Below are positions 47,101-55,722 of a DNA stretch of 64,000 nt, piece by piece (the stretch's first letter is position 1; every line of letters begins with the position of its first letter). This DNA comes from Pseudomonas marincola. Its GTDB lineage: Bacteria > Pseudomonadota > Gammaproteobacteria > Pseudomonadales > Pseudomonadaceae. The position numbers and the translations under genes were made by a program. The notes below the pieces were generated by a model. The model was not told the DNA's origin. It saw only the letters and a program-made list of their open reading frames with translations, and did not search any database. Location: NCBI RefSeq assembly GCF_900116605.1, contig NZ_FPBC01000001.1, positions 372,001 through 436,000 on the forward strand, written 5' to 3'.

Positions 47101-47897
47101 AAGTGCGCATCGGGCGTACGTGTCTGCGGTACGTTAGAGCCCCAGGCAATGATGTAGTTGGAGTTGTACCAGTCAGCCGATTCCGGCACGTCGGTTTGCT
47201 CACCCCACACCTGCGGTGAGGCCGGTGGCAAATCGCAGTACCAGTCGTAGAAGCTCAGGCACACACCGCCGATCATCGACAGATAACGCGCGCCTGCGGC
47301 GTAGCTGACCATCGACATCGCCGGAATGGGCGAGAAGCCAACCACGCGATCCGGGCCATATTGCTTGGTGGTGTATACGTTGGCAGCGGCGATGATTTTA
47401 TTGACTTCATCCCAATGCGAACGGATGAAACCGCCCATGCCGCGCTTGCTTTTGTAGCTCTCAGCCTTGACCGGGTCTTCAACAATGCTCTGCCACGCCT
47501 CAACCGGCGCCATCGTTGCGCGGGCTTCGCGCCAGAGTTTGAGCAGCGGCTTGCGCACCTTCGGATACTTGAGGCGGTTGGCGCTGTATATGTACCAGCT
47601 GTAACTGGCGCCTCGCGGGCAACCACGTGGCTCGTGGTTAGGCAAGTCATTGCGCGTACGCGGATAATCGGTCTGCTGGGTTTCCCAGGTGATCAATCCA
47701 TTCTTGACGTAAATCTTCCACGAACAAGAACCGGTGCAGTTAACCCCGTGCGTTGAGCGTACGATTTTGTCGTACTGCCAACGGGCGCGATAAACGTTTT
47801 CCCAGTCCCGGGACTCCTTGCGCGTTTCGCCGTGTCCATTGGCGAACTCACCCTGCTTGCGTTTAAAAAAGCGCAGCTGATCGAGTATATGGCTCAT
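44130..47897 (-). CDS. narG: NarG, nitrate reductase alpha (molybdenum) subunit
   Basis: 1255 residues, standard for membrane-bound respiratory nitrate reductase. [13 protein letters not shown] with a later [11 protein letters not shown] is the His/Cys ligand set of the FS0 [4Fe-4S] cluster. The Mo-bis-MGD-binding regions follow, including [23 protein letters not shown] and [30 protein letters not shown]. It reduces nitrate to nitrite in the cytoplasm, coupled to NarH/NarI. A 64-bp gap separates it from narK2. Confidence 0.98.
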   Translation of the reverse strand: [1255 protein letters not shown]

Positions 47898-47961
47898 TTA
47901 TCAATCCTCTCAGGTTTGGCGCCAGCTCTTACCTAACGCCCGCATGACTAACGGTTAGGTA

Positions 47962-49383
47962 TTAACAAGGCGTCTCTGCGCCTTTGCGTGCGTACCACCA
48001 CCAAGTCACGCCAATGCAACTCAGGTAGTAAGTAATGAAGATGTACATGGCCACTTCCGGGCCGCCGGCATCCGCCATTGCAGTGGCGAAAGCGATGGGG
48101 ATGAAGAAGCCGCCGAAGGCACCAATCGCCGAGGTGAAGCCGACCACAGCAGCAGACTCCATACCCGCCTGCTGCTTGGCCTGTGCTTGCGCCTCCTGAT
48201 CCTTGCCCGCACTCCAGCGTTGATGCAGCGTGCGGAAAATCACCGGAATCATGCGAAAGGTTGAGCCATTGCCAATGCCGGTGGTGATGAACAGCAGCAT
48301 GAACATGCTCAGAAAGCCGTAGAAACTCCCAGGGTTATCGCCCTGAGGCAGGAAATGCAGGACGCCGAAAATCGAGCCGATCATCACCACGAAATTCCAC
48401 AGGGTGACGCGGGCGCCGCCAAGGCGATCAGCCACCCAGCCGCCCAAAGGACGCACAGCCGCGCCTACAAACGGCCCGAGGAAGGCGAATTTAAGGGCGT
48501 CGACGTCTGGAAATGAGGTTTTGATCAGCATCGGAAATGCTGCGGCAAAGCCGATAAACGAGCCGAATGTGGCGAGGTATAACCAGCACATCAGCCAGTT
48601 ATCCTTACGCTTGAAAATCACCGCCTGTTCGCTGAATGACGCCTTGGCGCTGGTCAGGTCGTTCATGCCGAACCACGCGGCAATCGCCAGCAACGCAATC
48701 AGCGGCACCCACACATAACCGGCGTTTTGCAGCCACAGTTGAGTGCCATCTTTTAACTCTTGCGGCGCACCGGCAATGCCGCCAAACAAGCTGACGCCGA
48801 TTACCAGCGGCACGGTGAACTGCATCACCGACACACCCAGGTTACCCAAACCGGCGTTCAACCCCAGCGCGGTGCCCTGCTGCGCTTTAGGGTAAAAGAA
48901 GCTGATATTGGACATCGACGAGGCGAAGTTGCCGCCACCAAAACCACACAGCAGCGCGATCAGCACAAACACACTGTAAGGCGTATCCGGGTTCTGTACC
49001 GCAATGCCCATCCAGATGGCCGGAAGCAACAGCGAGGCGGTGCTGATGGCGGTCCAGCGACGCCCACCAAACACCGGCACCATAAACGAGTAGAACACCC
49101 GCAAGGTGGCACCCGAAAGCGCTGGCAGAGCCGTCAGCCAGAACAGCTGGTCAGTACCAAAGTTGAAACCGATGGCGTTGAGCCGCACGATCACCGTGCT
49201 CCAGACCATCCAGACGGCAAACGCCAGCAATAGCGCGGGAATCGAGATCCACAGATTACGCGTGGCCACACGCTTACCAATGCGCTCCCAAAACTCTGGG
49301 TCTTCTGGACGCCAGTCATCAATCACAGGCCCCACTTTGCTCGGCGCGGGCTTCGGTGTTGGGGTGTTATTGGGTGTACTCAT
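47962..49383 (-). CDS. narK2: NarK2-type nitrate/nitrite transporter (MFS, NNP family)
   Basis: 473 residues with twelve predicted membrane helices preceded by a hydrophilic N-terminus (PTPKPAPSKVGPVIDDWRPEDPEFWE). Signature regions include GFGGGNFASSMSNISFFYPKAQQGTALGLNAGLGN and TGIGNGSTFRMIPVIF, nitrate signature motifs of NNP transporters. It is the copy adjacent to narG, which in P. aeruginosa is the major nitrate importer/antiporter. GGAG lies 8 bp before the ATG. Confidence 0.94.
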   Translation of the reverse strand: MSTPNNTPTPKPAPSKVGPVIDDWRPEDPEFWERIGKRVATRNLWISIPALLLAFAVWMVWSTVIVRLNAIGFNFGTDQLFWLTALPALSGATLRVFYSFMVPVFGGRRWTAISTASLLLPAIWMGIAVQNPDTPYSVFVLIALLCGFGGGNFASSMSNISFFYPKAQQGTALGLNAGLGNLGVSVMQFTVPLVIGVSLFGGIAGAPQELKDGTQLWLQNAGYVWVPLIALLAIAAWFGMNDLTSAKASFSEQAVIFKRKDNWLMCWLYLATFGSFIGFAAAFPMLIKTSFPDVDALKFAFLGPFVGAAVRPLGGWVADRLGGARVTLWNFVVMIGSIFGVLHFLPQGDNPGSFYGFLSMFMLLFITTGIGNGSTFRMIPVIFRTLHQRWSAGKDQEAQAQAKQQAGMESAAVVGFTSAIGAFGGFFIPIAFATAMADAGGPEVAMYIFITYYLSCIGVTWWWYARKGAETPC

Positions 49384-49407
49384 TGCGAGTCTCCTGAACC
49401 TTGACTA

Positions 49408-50670
49408 TCAAATCCGTTGATTGGCTGCGTCGCTTTGATCGCGCCCCATGACAGGTGCCCGGCGCACTTCGCTCAGATACATCCAGATCAACGAGACCCA
49501 GACCACGCCGTACATGAGCATGAAGCACGAGGAGCGCACGCCGGTGAGGTCAACCAGCGCGCCAAACATGATTGGCAAAATGAAACCGCCCAGACCGCCG
49601 GCTAAACCGACGATTCCGCTGACAGCGCCCATCTCTTTGGGGTAGTCGTTGGCGATGTACTTGAAGACCGACGCCTTGCCGAAGGCGAAGGCAATACCGA
49701 GGACAAACATCAGCAGCGTGAACAGCCACGCGCTGAGGCCGATGTGAAAACTGACAGTGCCATCGACGGTCGCAACGGTGAGGTCGGTTGGCGGATACGA
49801 GAGCACAAACAGGCACACCCAACTAACCCACAACACCCACCAGGTAACGCTGTGCGCGCCCCACTTATCCGACATCCAGCCGCCAGCTGCGCGCAGGATT
49901 CCGCCCGGCAGCGAGAAACAAGCAGCGAACAAGGCCGCCCGTTGCAGGCTGAAGCCGTATTCGTTGACATAAAACTCGGTCATCCATAAGGCCAGCGCCA
50001 CATAGCCGCCGAAAACGATCGAGTAATACTGGCAGTAGCGCCACACACGCGGGTCTTTCAGGGTGCGCAGCTGCTCGCGTAGCGGCACGCTGGCTGGCGC
50101 GTGATGGGCCTTGTTGTCATAGCTGAGAAACCAGAACAGCAAGGCGGTGATGAACATGATGGCCGAATAGACTTTCGGCACCATTTGCCAGCTGGCAGCG
50201 GCAATGATCGCCGGGGCTAAAAACTTGGTCAGGGCTGCGCCCGCATTACCGGCGCCGAAAATACCCATGGCGAAACCTTGCCGGGACGGTTCGAACCATT
50301 TGGCGACATAGGCGATACCCACGGAAAACGAACCGCCAGCGAGGCCCACAAACAAACCCAAGAGCAAAAACTGCCAATACTCAGTGGCGTGACCGACCAT
50401 ATAAATGGGCAAAACACACACCAGCATCAGCACAAAGAACACCACCCGACCGCCAAAACGATCAGCCAGTAAACCAAGGGGTAAACGCGACAAGGAGCCA
50501 GTCAGCACGGGGGTAGAAGCCAGCAAACCGAACTGGGTTTCGCTCAGGTGGAGCATTTCTTTGACGGGCACACCCAACACCGCGAACATCATCCACACCA
50601 TGAAACACATGGTGAACGCGAAGGTGCTCATTCCGAGAACTAGGTTTTGCTGGGTCTTGAAGCTTGGCAT
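49408..50670 (-). CDS. narK1: NarK1-type nitrate transporter (MFS, NNP family)
   Basis: 420 residues, twelve predicted helices. The motifs GLFVGLAGGSFSVGIAYVAKWFEPSRQGFAMGIFGAGNAGAALTKF and GIVGLAGGLGGFILPIMFGAL are the two NNP signatures. It is the first gene of narK1K2GHJI and lies 24 bp before narK2; the tandem pair of NarK types is common in pseudomonads. The promoter region between it and narX carries ANR-like and NarL-like sites. Confidence 0.94.
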   Translation of the reverse strand: MPSFKTQQNLVLGMSTFAFTMCFMVWMMFAVLGVPVKEMLHLSETQFGLLASTPVLTGSLSRLPLGLLADRFGGRVVFFVLMLVCVLPIYMVGHATEYWQFLLLGLFVGLAGGSFSVGIAYVAKWFEPSRQGFAMGIFGAGNAGAALTKFLAPAIIAAASWQMVPKVYSAIMFITALLFWFLSYDNKAHHAPASVPLREQLRTLKDPRVWRYCQYYSIVFGGYVALALWMTEFYVNEYGFSLQRAALFAACFSLPGGILRAAGGWMSDKWGAHSVTWWVLWVSWVCLFVLSYPPTDLTVATVDGTVSFHIGLSAWLFTLLMFVLGIAFAFGKASVFKYIANDYPKEMGAVSGIVGLAGGLGGFILPIMFGALVDLTGVRSSCFMLMYGVVWVSLIWMYLSEVRRAPVMGRDQSDAANQRI

Positions 50671-50727
50671 CGGCTTATCTGCATAAGTGACAATGCCTGC
50701 AGACTAAATAACGCAGTGGCTATATTG

Positions 50728-50741
50728 ATGATCCATATCAA
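50728..50741. promoter_or_regulatory. ANR/FNR-like box controlling narK1
   Basis: ATGAT-CCAT-ATCAA matches TTGAT-N4-ATCAA at nine of ten defined positions. It is centred about 64 bp before the narK1 ATG, suitable for class II activation with a short leader, and 162 bp from narX. It overlaps a second, wider symmetry (ATTGAT-N7-ATCAAT) whose spacing does not fit ANR. Confidence 0.8.
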
Positions 50742-50778
50742 TAGGCCATCTTCTGAAAAAGGCCACGGTATTGGCATG

Positions 50779-50794
50779 TACTTCTAAAGAGGTA
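50779..50794. promoter_or_regulatory. NarL 7-2-7 binding site
   Basis: TACTTCT-AA-AGAGGTA is two TACYYMT heptamers in inverted orientation with a 2-bp spacer, the preferred arrangement for NarL. It is about 117 bp before narK1 and 110 bp before narX. A third half-site (AGAGGTA at 50884-50890) overlaps the narX ribosome-binding sequence. Confidence 0.8.
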
Positions 50795-50896
50795 GTCCAA
50801 ATAATTTAAAAATATGAGCTAATTCATAAGGTTAAATACATACAACAGCACTTGCGGGCTGTTTCCCCCGCCACCGACTATTAAGAGGTAGGCCGC

Positions 50897-52696
50897 ATGG
50901 CCCCTTGGTTCAGAAGCTCTTTACCAGCCAAAGCGGGCCTGGCTGTAGTGATTATTTCGGCGCTTGCGCTGTGCAGCGCCTTGAGTGCGGTGGTGATTGC
51001 CAATAACAGTGAAAACGACGCCGCGGCGATTAACGTTGCAGGCTCCTTGCGCATGGCCACGTATCGCCTCAACTGGCAGATAGAGGCGCAGGCGCCCGAT
51101 AGCGCCTTAAGTGAACTGGCTGCCGATATGCAGCAGCGCCTTGAAAGCCCAGAACTGCTGCGCGTGGTTGGCGGGCAGCAGCACTCGGCTATCAGCACCG
51201 CCTATCAGGCGATTCACAGGCAATGGCAAAGCGTCATGCTGCCGGCGGTGCAACAGGGCGACGGCGCAACATTCATGCAAGAGTCCCGGGTATTCGTTGA
51301 GGCGCTTGAACAGTTCGTATCGCAACTGCAGCAGCAAAGTGAAAACCGGCAAAACTGGCAGCAAGGGATTCAGGGCACAGCGCTGATCATTACCGTATTA
51401 ATCTTGATGGTCGGCTTGTACCAACTGCAAAGCCTGGTGATTCATCCACTCAAGCAACTTGTAGACACGGCCAGGCGTTTCAGTGCGGGCGACTTGGACG
51501 CCCGCATTGCCTATCGTTCAGACGATGAGTTGGGCCAGATGGCGCGAAGTTTCAACGCCATGGCCGAAGCGATCAAACAATCCCACTTAACCCTTGAAAG
51601 CCGCATCAGCGAGAAAACCCGCGACCTTGAGCAGAGCAACTCCGCGCTGCAAATGCTCTATCAAAGCAGCCGCAGTATTGCCAGCTCGCCGGCCAGCGCC
51701 GAGCAACTCGACAACTTGGTGAATGGTTTTCAGCAACGCCTGCCGCACCTGCACCTGACCCTGTGCCTGAATGGCAGCTCCGGCGCGGGACGTTCGCAAC
51801 TCATCGTGCTGCATGGTGATCGTCAGCGCGAAATCTGCCTCGACAACAGCTGCGCCAATTGCGAGCGCCATCAACACCCCTCGGTCAAAACCTTTGCCAT
51901 CACCTCGCAAGGAAACAGCCTGGGCGAATTGCGCGCCATATTCAGCGACGGGCACCCGTTACGCGACTGGGAAAGTGAGTTGATCGGCGCTTTGGCTAAC
52001 CTCATCGGCACGTCACTGTCACTTGAGCAACAGCGCGAGCAAGAGAACCGTTTACTGCTGCTGGCTGAGCGCACCACCATTGCCCGGGAACTGCATGATT
52101 CGCTGGCGCAGGCGCTTTCTTATATGAAGCTACAGGTCAGCCGAATGAGTACGCTGATTCGCCGTGGAGAGCCGACCGAGCAATTGGCTGAGGTCAACGA
52201 TGAGCTACGCGATGGCCTGAATAGTGCCTACCGGCAGCTGCGCGAACTGCTCACCACCTTCCGCTTGCAAATCCAGGGTGGATTGCAGGATGCCTTGCAG
52301 CAAACTGTCGATGAGTTTGCCCAGCGCGGCAGCATGCAGGTGATTCTCGATCAACAGAACCTGAGTTTCAGCCTCTGCGCCAGTGAGCAGATTCACCTGC
52401 TGCAGATCGTTCGCGAAGCGCTTTCAAACTGCGCACGCCATGCAGCTGCCGACCATGCATGGGTGACTATCAGTCAGTTGGGCGAGTCTGTCAGGCTGCT
52501 GATCGAGGACGATGGTTGTAGCATCAATCACGATTTTGATACACGCCAGCATCATGGCATCAGCATCATGCGTGAGCGCGCCCGCAGCATCGGTGGAACC
52601 TTGCAGATCAGCCGCAGGCAACCCACTGGCACACGAATCGAGATGGAGTTCAAAGCGATGTTTTTCAGCGACCTAGCCGACACGAGCCGCACATGA
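50897..52696 (+). CDS. narX: NarX, nitrate-sensing histidine kinase
   Basis: 599 residues. Membrane segments at about 14-36 and 163-186 flank a periplasmic domain whose NDAAAINVAGSLRMATYRL is the P-box that binds nitrate. HAMP (about 185-240) and a GAF-like central region follow, with a Cys cluster CLDNSCANC. The kinase has H400 in TIARELHDSLAQALSYMK (HisKA_3 type) and an ATP-binding end. It phosphorylates NarL when nitrate is present. It is divergent from narK1, and its end overlaps narL by 4 bp. Confidence 0.95.
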   Translation: MAPWFRSSLPAKAGLAVVIISALALCSALSAVVIANNSENDAAAINVAGSLRMATYRLNWQIEAQAPDSALSELAADMQQRLESPELLRVVGGQQHSAISTAYQAIHRQWQSVMLPAVQQGDGATFMQESRVFVEALEQFVSQLQQQSENRQNWQQGIQGTALIITVLILMVGLYQLQSLVIHPLKQLVDTARRFSAGDLDARIAYRSDDELGQMARSFNAMAEAIKQSHLTLESRISEKTRDLEQSNSALQMLYQSSRSIASSPASAEQLDNLVNGFQQRLPHLHLTLCLNGSSGAGRSQLIVLHGDRQREICLDNSCANCERHQHPSVKTFAITSQGNSLGELRAIFSDGHPLRDWESELIGALANLIGTSLSLEQQREQENRLLLLAERTTIARELHDSLAQALSYMKLQVSRMSTLIRRGEPTEQLAEVNDELRDGLNSAYRQLRELLTTFRLQIQGGLQDALQQTVDEFAQRGSMQVILDQQNLSFSLCASEQIHLLQIVREALSNCARHAAADHAWVTISQLGESVRLLIEDDGCSINHDFDTRQHHGISIMRERARSIGGTLQISRRQPTGTRIEMEFKAMFFSDLADTSRT

Positions 52697-53328
52697 GCCA
52701 GAAGCCTTATACCTTGTTACTGGTCGATGACCACCCGATGATGCGCCGCGGTTTGCGCCAACTTATCGAGCTGGAAGATGACCTCAGCGTTATCGGCGAA
52801 GCCAGCGATGGTCTTGAGGCGTTAGCGCTCGCCGAGCAGCTCAAACCTGACCTTATTTTGCTTGATAACAACATGCCGAATCTCAACGGCATCGAGACGC
52901 TGAAGCAGTTGCGCCTTAACCAATGTCAGGCAAAAGTGCTGATGTTTACTGTGTCCGACGCTCAGGAGGATGTCAGCGATGCGATGCGTTATGAGGCCGA
53001 CGGTTTCTTGCTCAAGGACATGGAGCCCGAGCAATTGATCGAACAACTGCGGGAGGCCCTCAAAGGCCATCTGGTCATTAGCCCTGCCCTGACCCAGACA
53101 CTGGCCAGCGCGCTGCGCCCTGCCAATGCTGACGCTACACCAAGCCTGACGGATCGCGAGCAGCAAGTTCTGCGCATGATCGCCAAAGGACTAAGCAATA
53201 AAATGCTTGGCAACAAGCTGGGGATTACCGAGGGCACGGTGAAGGTTCATGTAAAGAACCTGTTGCATAAGCTTGGTCTGCGCTCGCGGGTTGAGGCGGC
53301 TGTCTGGGCCTTGGAACACCTCAAATAA
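52693..53328 (+). CDS. narL: NarL, nitrate response regulator
   Basis: 211 residues. The receiver domain (about 6-120) has LLLVDDHPMMRRG and phospho-acceptor D58 in LLDNNMP; the LuxR/FixJ-type helix-turn-helix (about 147-210) has LTDREQQVLRMIAKGLSNKMLGNKLGITEGTVKVHVKNLLHKLGL. It overlaps narX (ATGA), so the two are translationally coupled. It probably acts at the 7-2-7 site in the narX-narK1 region. Confidence 0.96.
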   Translation: MSQKPYTLLLVDDHPMMRRGLRQLIELEDDLSVIGEASDGLEALALAEQLKPDLILLDNNMPNLNGIETLKQLRLNQCQAKVLMFTVSDAQEDVSDAMRYEADGFLLKDMEPEQLIEQLREALKGHLVISPALTQTLASALRPANADATPSLTDREQQVLRMIAKGLSNKMLGNKLGITEGTVKVHVKNLLHKLGLRSRVEAAVWALEHLK

Positions 53329-53334
53329 ACGGCC

Positions 53335-53772
53335 TTACCAGGCAAACATCATGCTCTTGGCCAAGACCACAATGCAGATCATTTGCGTGAGTACGCTCAG
53401 GTGAATGATCCGCGAGCGTTTCGGGGTGCTTCGTCCGGTGCGCATCAGCCACACCACCACGATAAAGTGGCCCAGAATACTCAGGGCGAAGAGTATTTTC
53501 AGGCTCAGTAAAAAGCTGAAGCTGCTGGCGAACGGATGGGCCAACACCGCCCGATAATTCCACGCCAGTGCAAGCCCTGCGCCGTACAAAGCCAACACCA
53601 CCCAATGCATCACCTTTCGCGCCCGGGCGCCCAGCGCCGTGCTCAACTGCGCACGCGCCTCAGCCGGTAATTGACTGCTGGCGTGGCTAAGAATCATCAC
53701 CTCAAAAAACACCCCGCCAATAAAAAAAGCGGCAGCGCACAAATGAATAATCTTGATCAGTAAATAACTCAC
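53335..53772 (-). CDS. CopD-like four-helix membrane protein
   Basis: 145 residues from a GTG start with AAGGAG about 7 bp upstream. Four predicted membrane helices; IIHLCAAAFFIGGVFFEVMILSH and ARKVMHWVVLALYGAGLALAW hold His residues that could ligate heme or copper, as in CopD/cytochrome b-like proteins. It is 9 bp after nnrS and convergent with narL. In P. aeruginosa a small membrane-protein gene also follows narL. Function unknown. Confidence 0.75.
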   Translation of the reverse strand: MSYLLIKIIHLCAAAFFIGGVFFEVMILSHASSQLPAEARAQLSTALGARARKVMHWVVLALYGAGLALAWNYRAVLAHPFASSFSFLLSLKILFALSILGHFIVVVWLMRTGRSTPKRSRIIHLSVLTQMICIVVLAKSMMFAW

Positions 53773-53781
53773 GGCGACTCC

Positions 53782-54972
53782 TTAGCCCGGATGGCCGTCA
53801 GCGCGCCCTTTGCACAACATCGGGCCGTAACACCAGACGTACTGAGCAAAGGCCAGCGACCAAAACAGTGCGCCAACACTAAGCGCCGGCATGTACCAAC
53901 CGCCAACCCCAAACACCCGCGCAACGGCGCCAAGGTTGAGGCATACAAATGCCAGCCAGAAGCCCTTCGGCAGCACCAACGGGCGCCCTGTATGGCCCAG
54001 CGAAACACGCGACAACATGGCCAAGATCAAGCCGCCGATGCAGCCGACCGTCAATGCATGCAACGCAGGGCTTGGGCTAGACAATACGTTGAAATGCCAC
54101 AGGGCCATTCCCGCGCAGGCCACAATCAGCCAGCCATAAGCGAGATGCAGAGACCACAGCAAAGCGACCTTGAACACACCCACATCGAACCAACGCACCA
54201 GCCGGATTAAATGCGCCAGCGCCAACAGCAAGAACAATTGGCCAATCCAGCCGTGCGGCTGCAGGCCAACTCCGCCAGCTTCAAGTAGCGCAATCAGCAG
54301 CATGCCAATCAGCAAACACCAATCCAGCCAGGGCCAGGGCGACAATGGCTCTTTCCGGCCGAGGCCCTTTTGGGTGAAGAACGGTATGACCCGCCCGCCG
54401 ATCAGGGTAATCAATGCAGCCACCAACCAGGCAGCCGCCAGTACGCCACGGCGCTGCAACTCCGGACTCTGCAGGATTACACCGCTGAGGTTGAGCGCTT
54501 CAGCCAGCATGAGTAATGAAAGAATCAGCACTATCGGATAATTGCGCACCTGGCGAACCGCCCATAACAGGCGAGCCATATTCACCGTGACCAGCAGCAA
54601 AAACAGCAGGTTCAGTACCAGCAACAACGGAGCTGGCATCGCTAGAAACCAGCTTAAGCGCGCCAGCAGCCAGACCATGATCAGCAATAAAAGCGGCTTG
54701 CCACTCAGGCTCGGCTGGCCGGTCCAGGTTTGCACGGCCGTGAGCAGAAAACCGGCGATGATGGCACTGGTAAAACCAAACAGCATTTCGTGTTGATGCC
54801 ACGCAAGCCAGCCCCCCACAGGCTGCCAATGCAAAAAAGTGCCTTTGAATGCAGCGATCCACAGCGGCACCGCAATGACCGCAAACACACTGCCCAGCAG
54901 GAAGAAACCACGAAACGCCAGGCGCAGTAGCGGCGCAATTGCCAGTGCTCTACGCTTATCCAGAATCTGCAT
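53782..54972 (-). CDS. nnrS: NnrS, nitric-oxide-related heme-copper membrane protein
   Basis: 396 residues with about twelve membrane helices. FRGFFLLGSVFAVIAVPLWIA, WLAWHQHEMLFGFTSAIIAGFLLTAVQTWTG and IGGRVIPFFTQKGLG are hallmark NnrS segments, with His residues thought to bind heme and copper. The family protects cells from nitric oxide formed during nitrate/nitrite respiration. An ANR-like box lies upstream at 55047-55060; the CopD-like gene follows in the same operon. Confidence 0.93.
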   Translation of the reverse strand: MQILDKRRALAIAPLLRLAFRGFFLLGSVFAVIAVPLWIAAFKGTFLHWQPVGGWLAWHQHEMLFGFTSAIIAGFLLTAVQTWTGQPSLSGKPLLLLIMVWLLARLSWFLAMPAPLLLVLNLLFLLLVTVNMARLLWAVRQVRNYPIVLILSLLMLAEALNLSGVILQSPELQRRGVLAAAWLVAALITLIGGRVIPFFTQKGLGRKEPLSPWPWLDWCLLIGMLLIALLEAGGVGLQPHGWIGQLFLLLALAHLIRLVRWFDVGVFKVALLWSLHLAYGWLIVACAGMALWHFNVLSSPSPALHALTVGCIGGLILAMLSRVSLGHTGRPLVLPKGFWLAFVCLNLGAVARVFGVGGWYMPALSVGALFWSLAFAQYVWCYGPMLCKGRADGHPG

Positions 54973-55046
54973 GATTGTTCTTGCTCCTTAGAAGCGTCGC
55001 AGCCTTTAGTCATCGTCTACTGTGCGACAAGCGCGCAAGCCGAGTC

Positions 55047-55060
55047 GTGATATGGATCAT
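55047..55060. promoter_or_regulatory. ANR/DNR-like box between nnrS and the cytochrome b561 gene
   Basis: GTGAT-ATGG-ATCAT differs from TTGAT-N4-ATCAA only at the two outer bases. It is about 81 bp before the nnrS start and 114 bp before the divergent cytochrome gene, so it could serve either, and would place nnrS under the same anaerobic regulator as nar. Confidence 0.65.
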
Positions 55061-55167
55061 AGCCGCTCAAGTAAAACCAATTACTATTTGAGTGGATGGC
55101 CATTTCAGCAATCCTTAAGCTTGAGCCATTATCATAAGGACTTCATTAACCTGTTTGAGTCGAGATC

Positions 55168-55722
55168 ATGACCTGGAAAAACACTGAAAATCGCTACGGA
55201 AGCCTCTCGATAAGTTTGCACTGGCTAATGCTGGTACTGATTGCGGCGGTGTATGCGTGCATTGAGCTGAAGGGTAACTTCCCCAAAGGCAGCGAGACGC
55301 GTGACCTGCTCAAAGAGTGGCACTTCATGCTTGGGCTTTCAGTGTTTGCCTTGGTCTGGCTGCGTATCCTGGCGCGAATTATTGCACCGACACCGAAAAT
55401 TCAACCGGCGATTCCACAGTGGCAAGCCATACCGGCAAAGCTTATGCATCTGGCGTTGTATGCACTGATGCTCGGTGCGCCGTTTGCGGGCTGGTTGATC
55501 TTGAGTGCCGCAGGCAAACCCATCCCGTTTTTCGGCATGGAACTGCCGCCATTGGTGGGTAAAAATCCGGACCTCGCCAAAGAGATCAAATACTGGCATG
55601 AGTTGGCCGGCACCACCGGCTATTGGCTGATTGGCCTGCACGCGCTCGCCGGCCTGTTCCACCACTATGTCAGCCGCGACAACACCCTGACACGCATGCT
55701 GCCAGAGCGCAAAAGCTCATAA
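55168..55722 (+). CDS. Cytochrome b561 family protein
   Basis: 184 residues with four membrane helices. LSISLHWLMLVLIAAVYACIEL, LKEWHFMLGLSVFALVWLRILARI, LMHLALYALMLGAPFAGWLI and LAGTTGYWLIGLHALAGLFHHYV carry the paired heme-ligating His of bacterial b561. It moves electrons between quinol and an unknown acceptor at the inner membrane. The 3' end overlaps the convergent luxR-type gene by 6 bp. Confidence 0.9.
   Translation: MTWKNTENRYGSLSISLHWLMLVLIAAVYACIELKGNFPKGSETRDLLKEWHFMLGLSVFALVWLRILARIIAPTPKIQPAIPQWQAIPAKLMHLALYALMLGAPFAGWLILSAAGKPIPFFGMELPPLVGKNPDLAKEIKYWHELAGTTGYWLIGLHALAGLFHHYVSRDNTLTRMLPERKSS

Noticed and set aside
44130..47897. Periplasmic nitrate reductase (NapA) for the large Mo subunit
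   Set aside because: The length of 1255, the His-Cys3 cluster with narH/J/I partners and the absence of a Tat signal of NapA type show the membrane-bound NarG.
50724..50742. ATTGAT-N7-ATCAAT inverted repeat as the ANR box
   Set aside because: FNR/ANR sites need a 4-bp spacer; the overlapping ATGAT-CCAT-ATCAA has the right spacing and was preferred.
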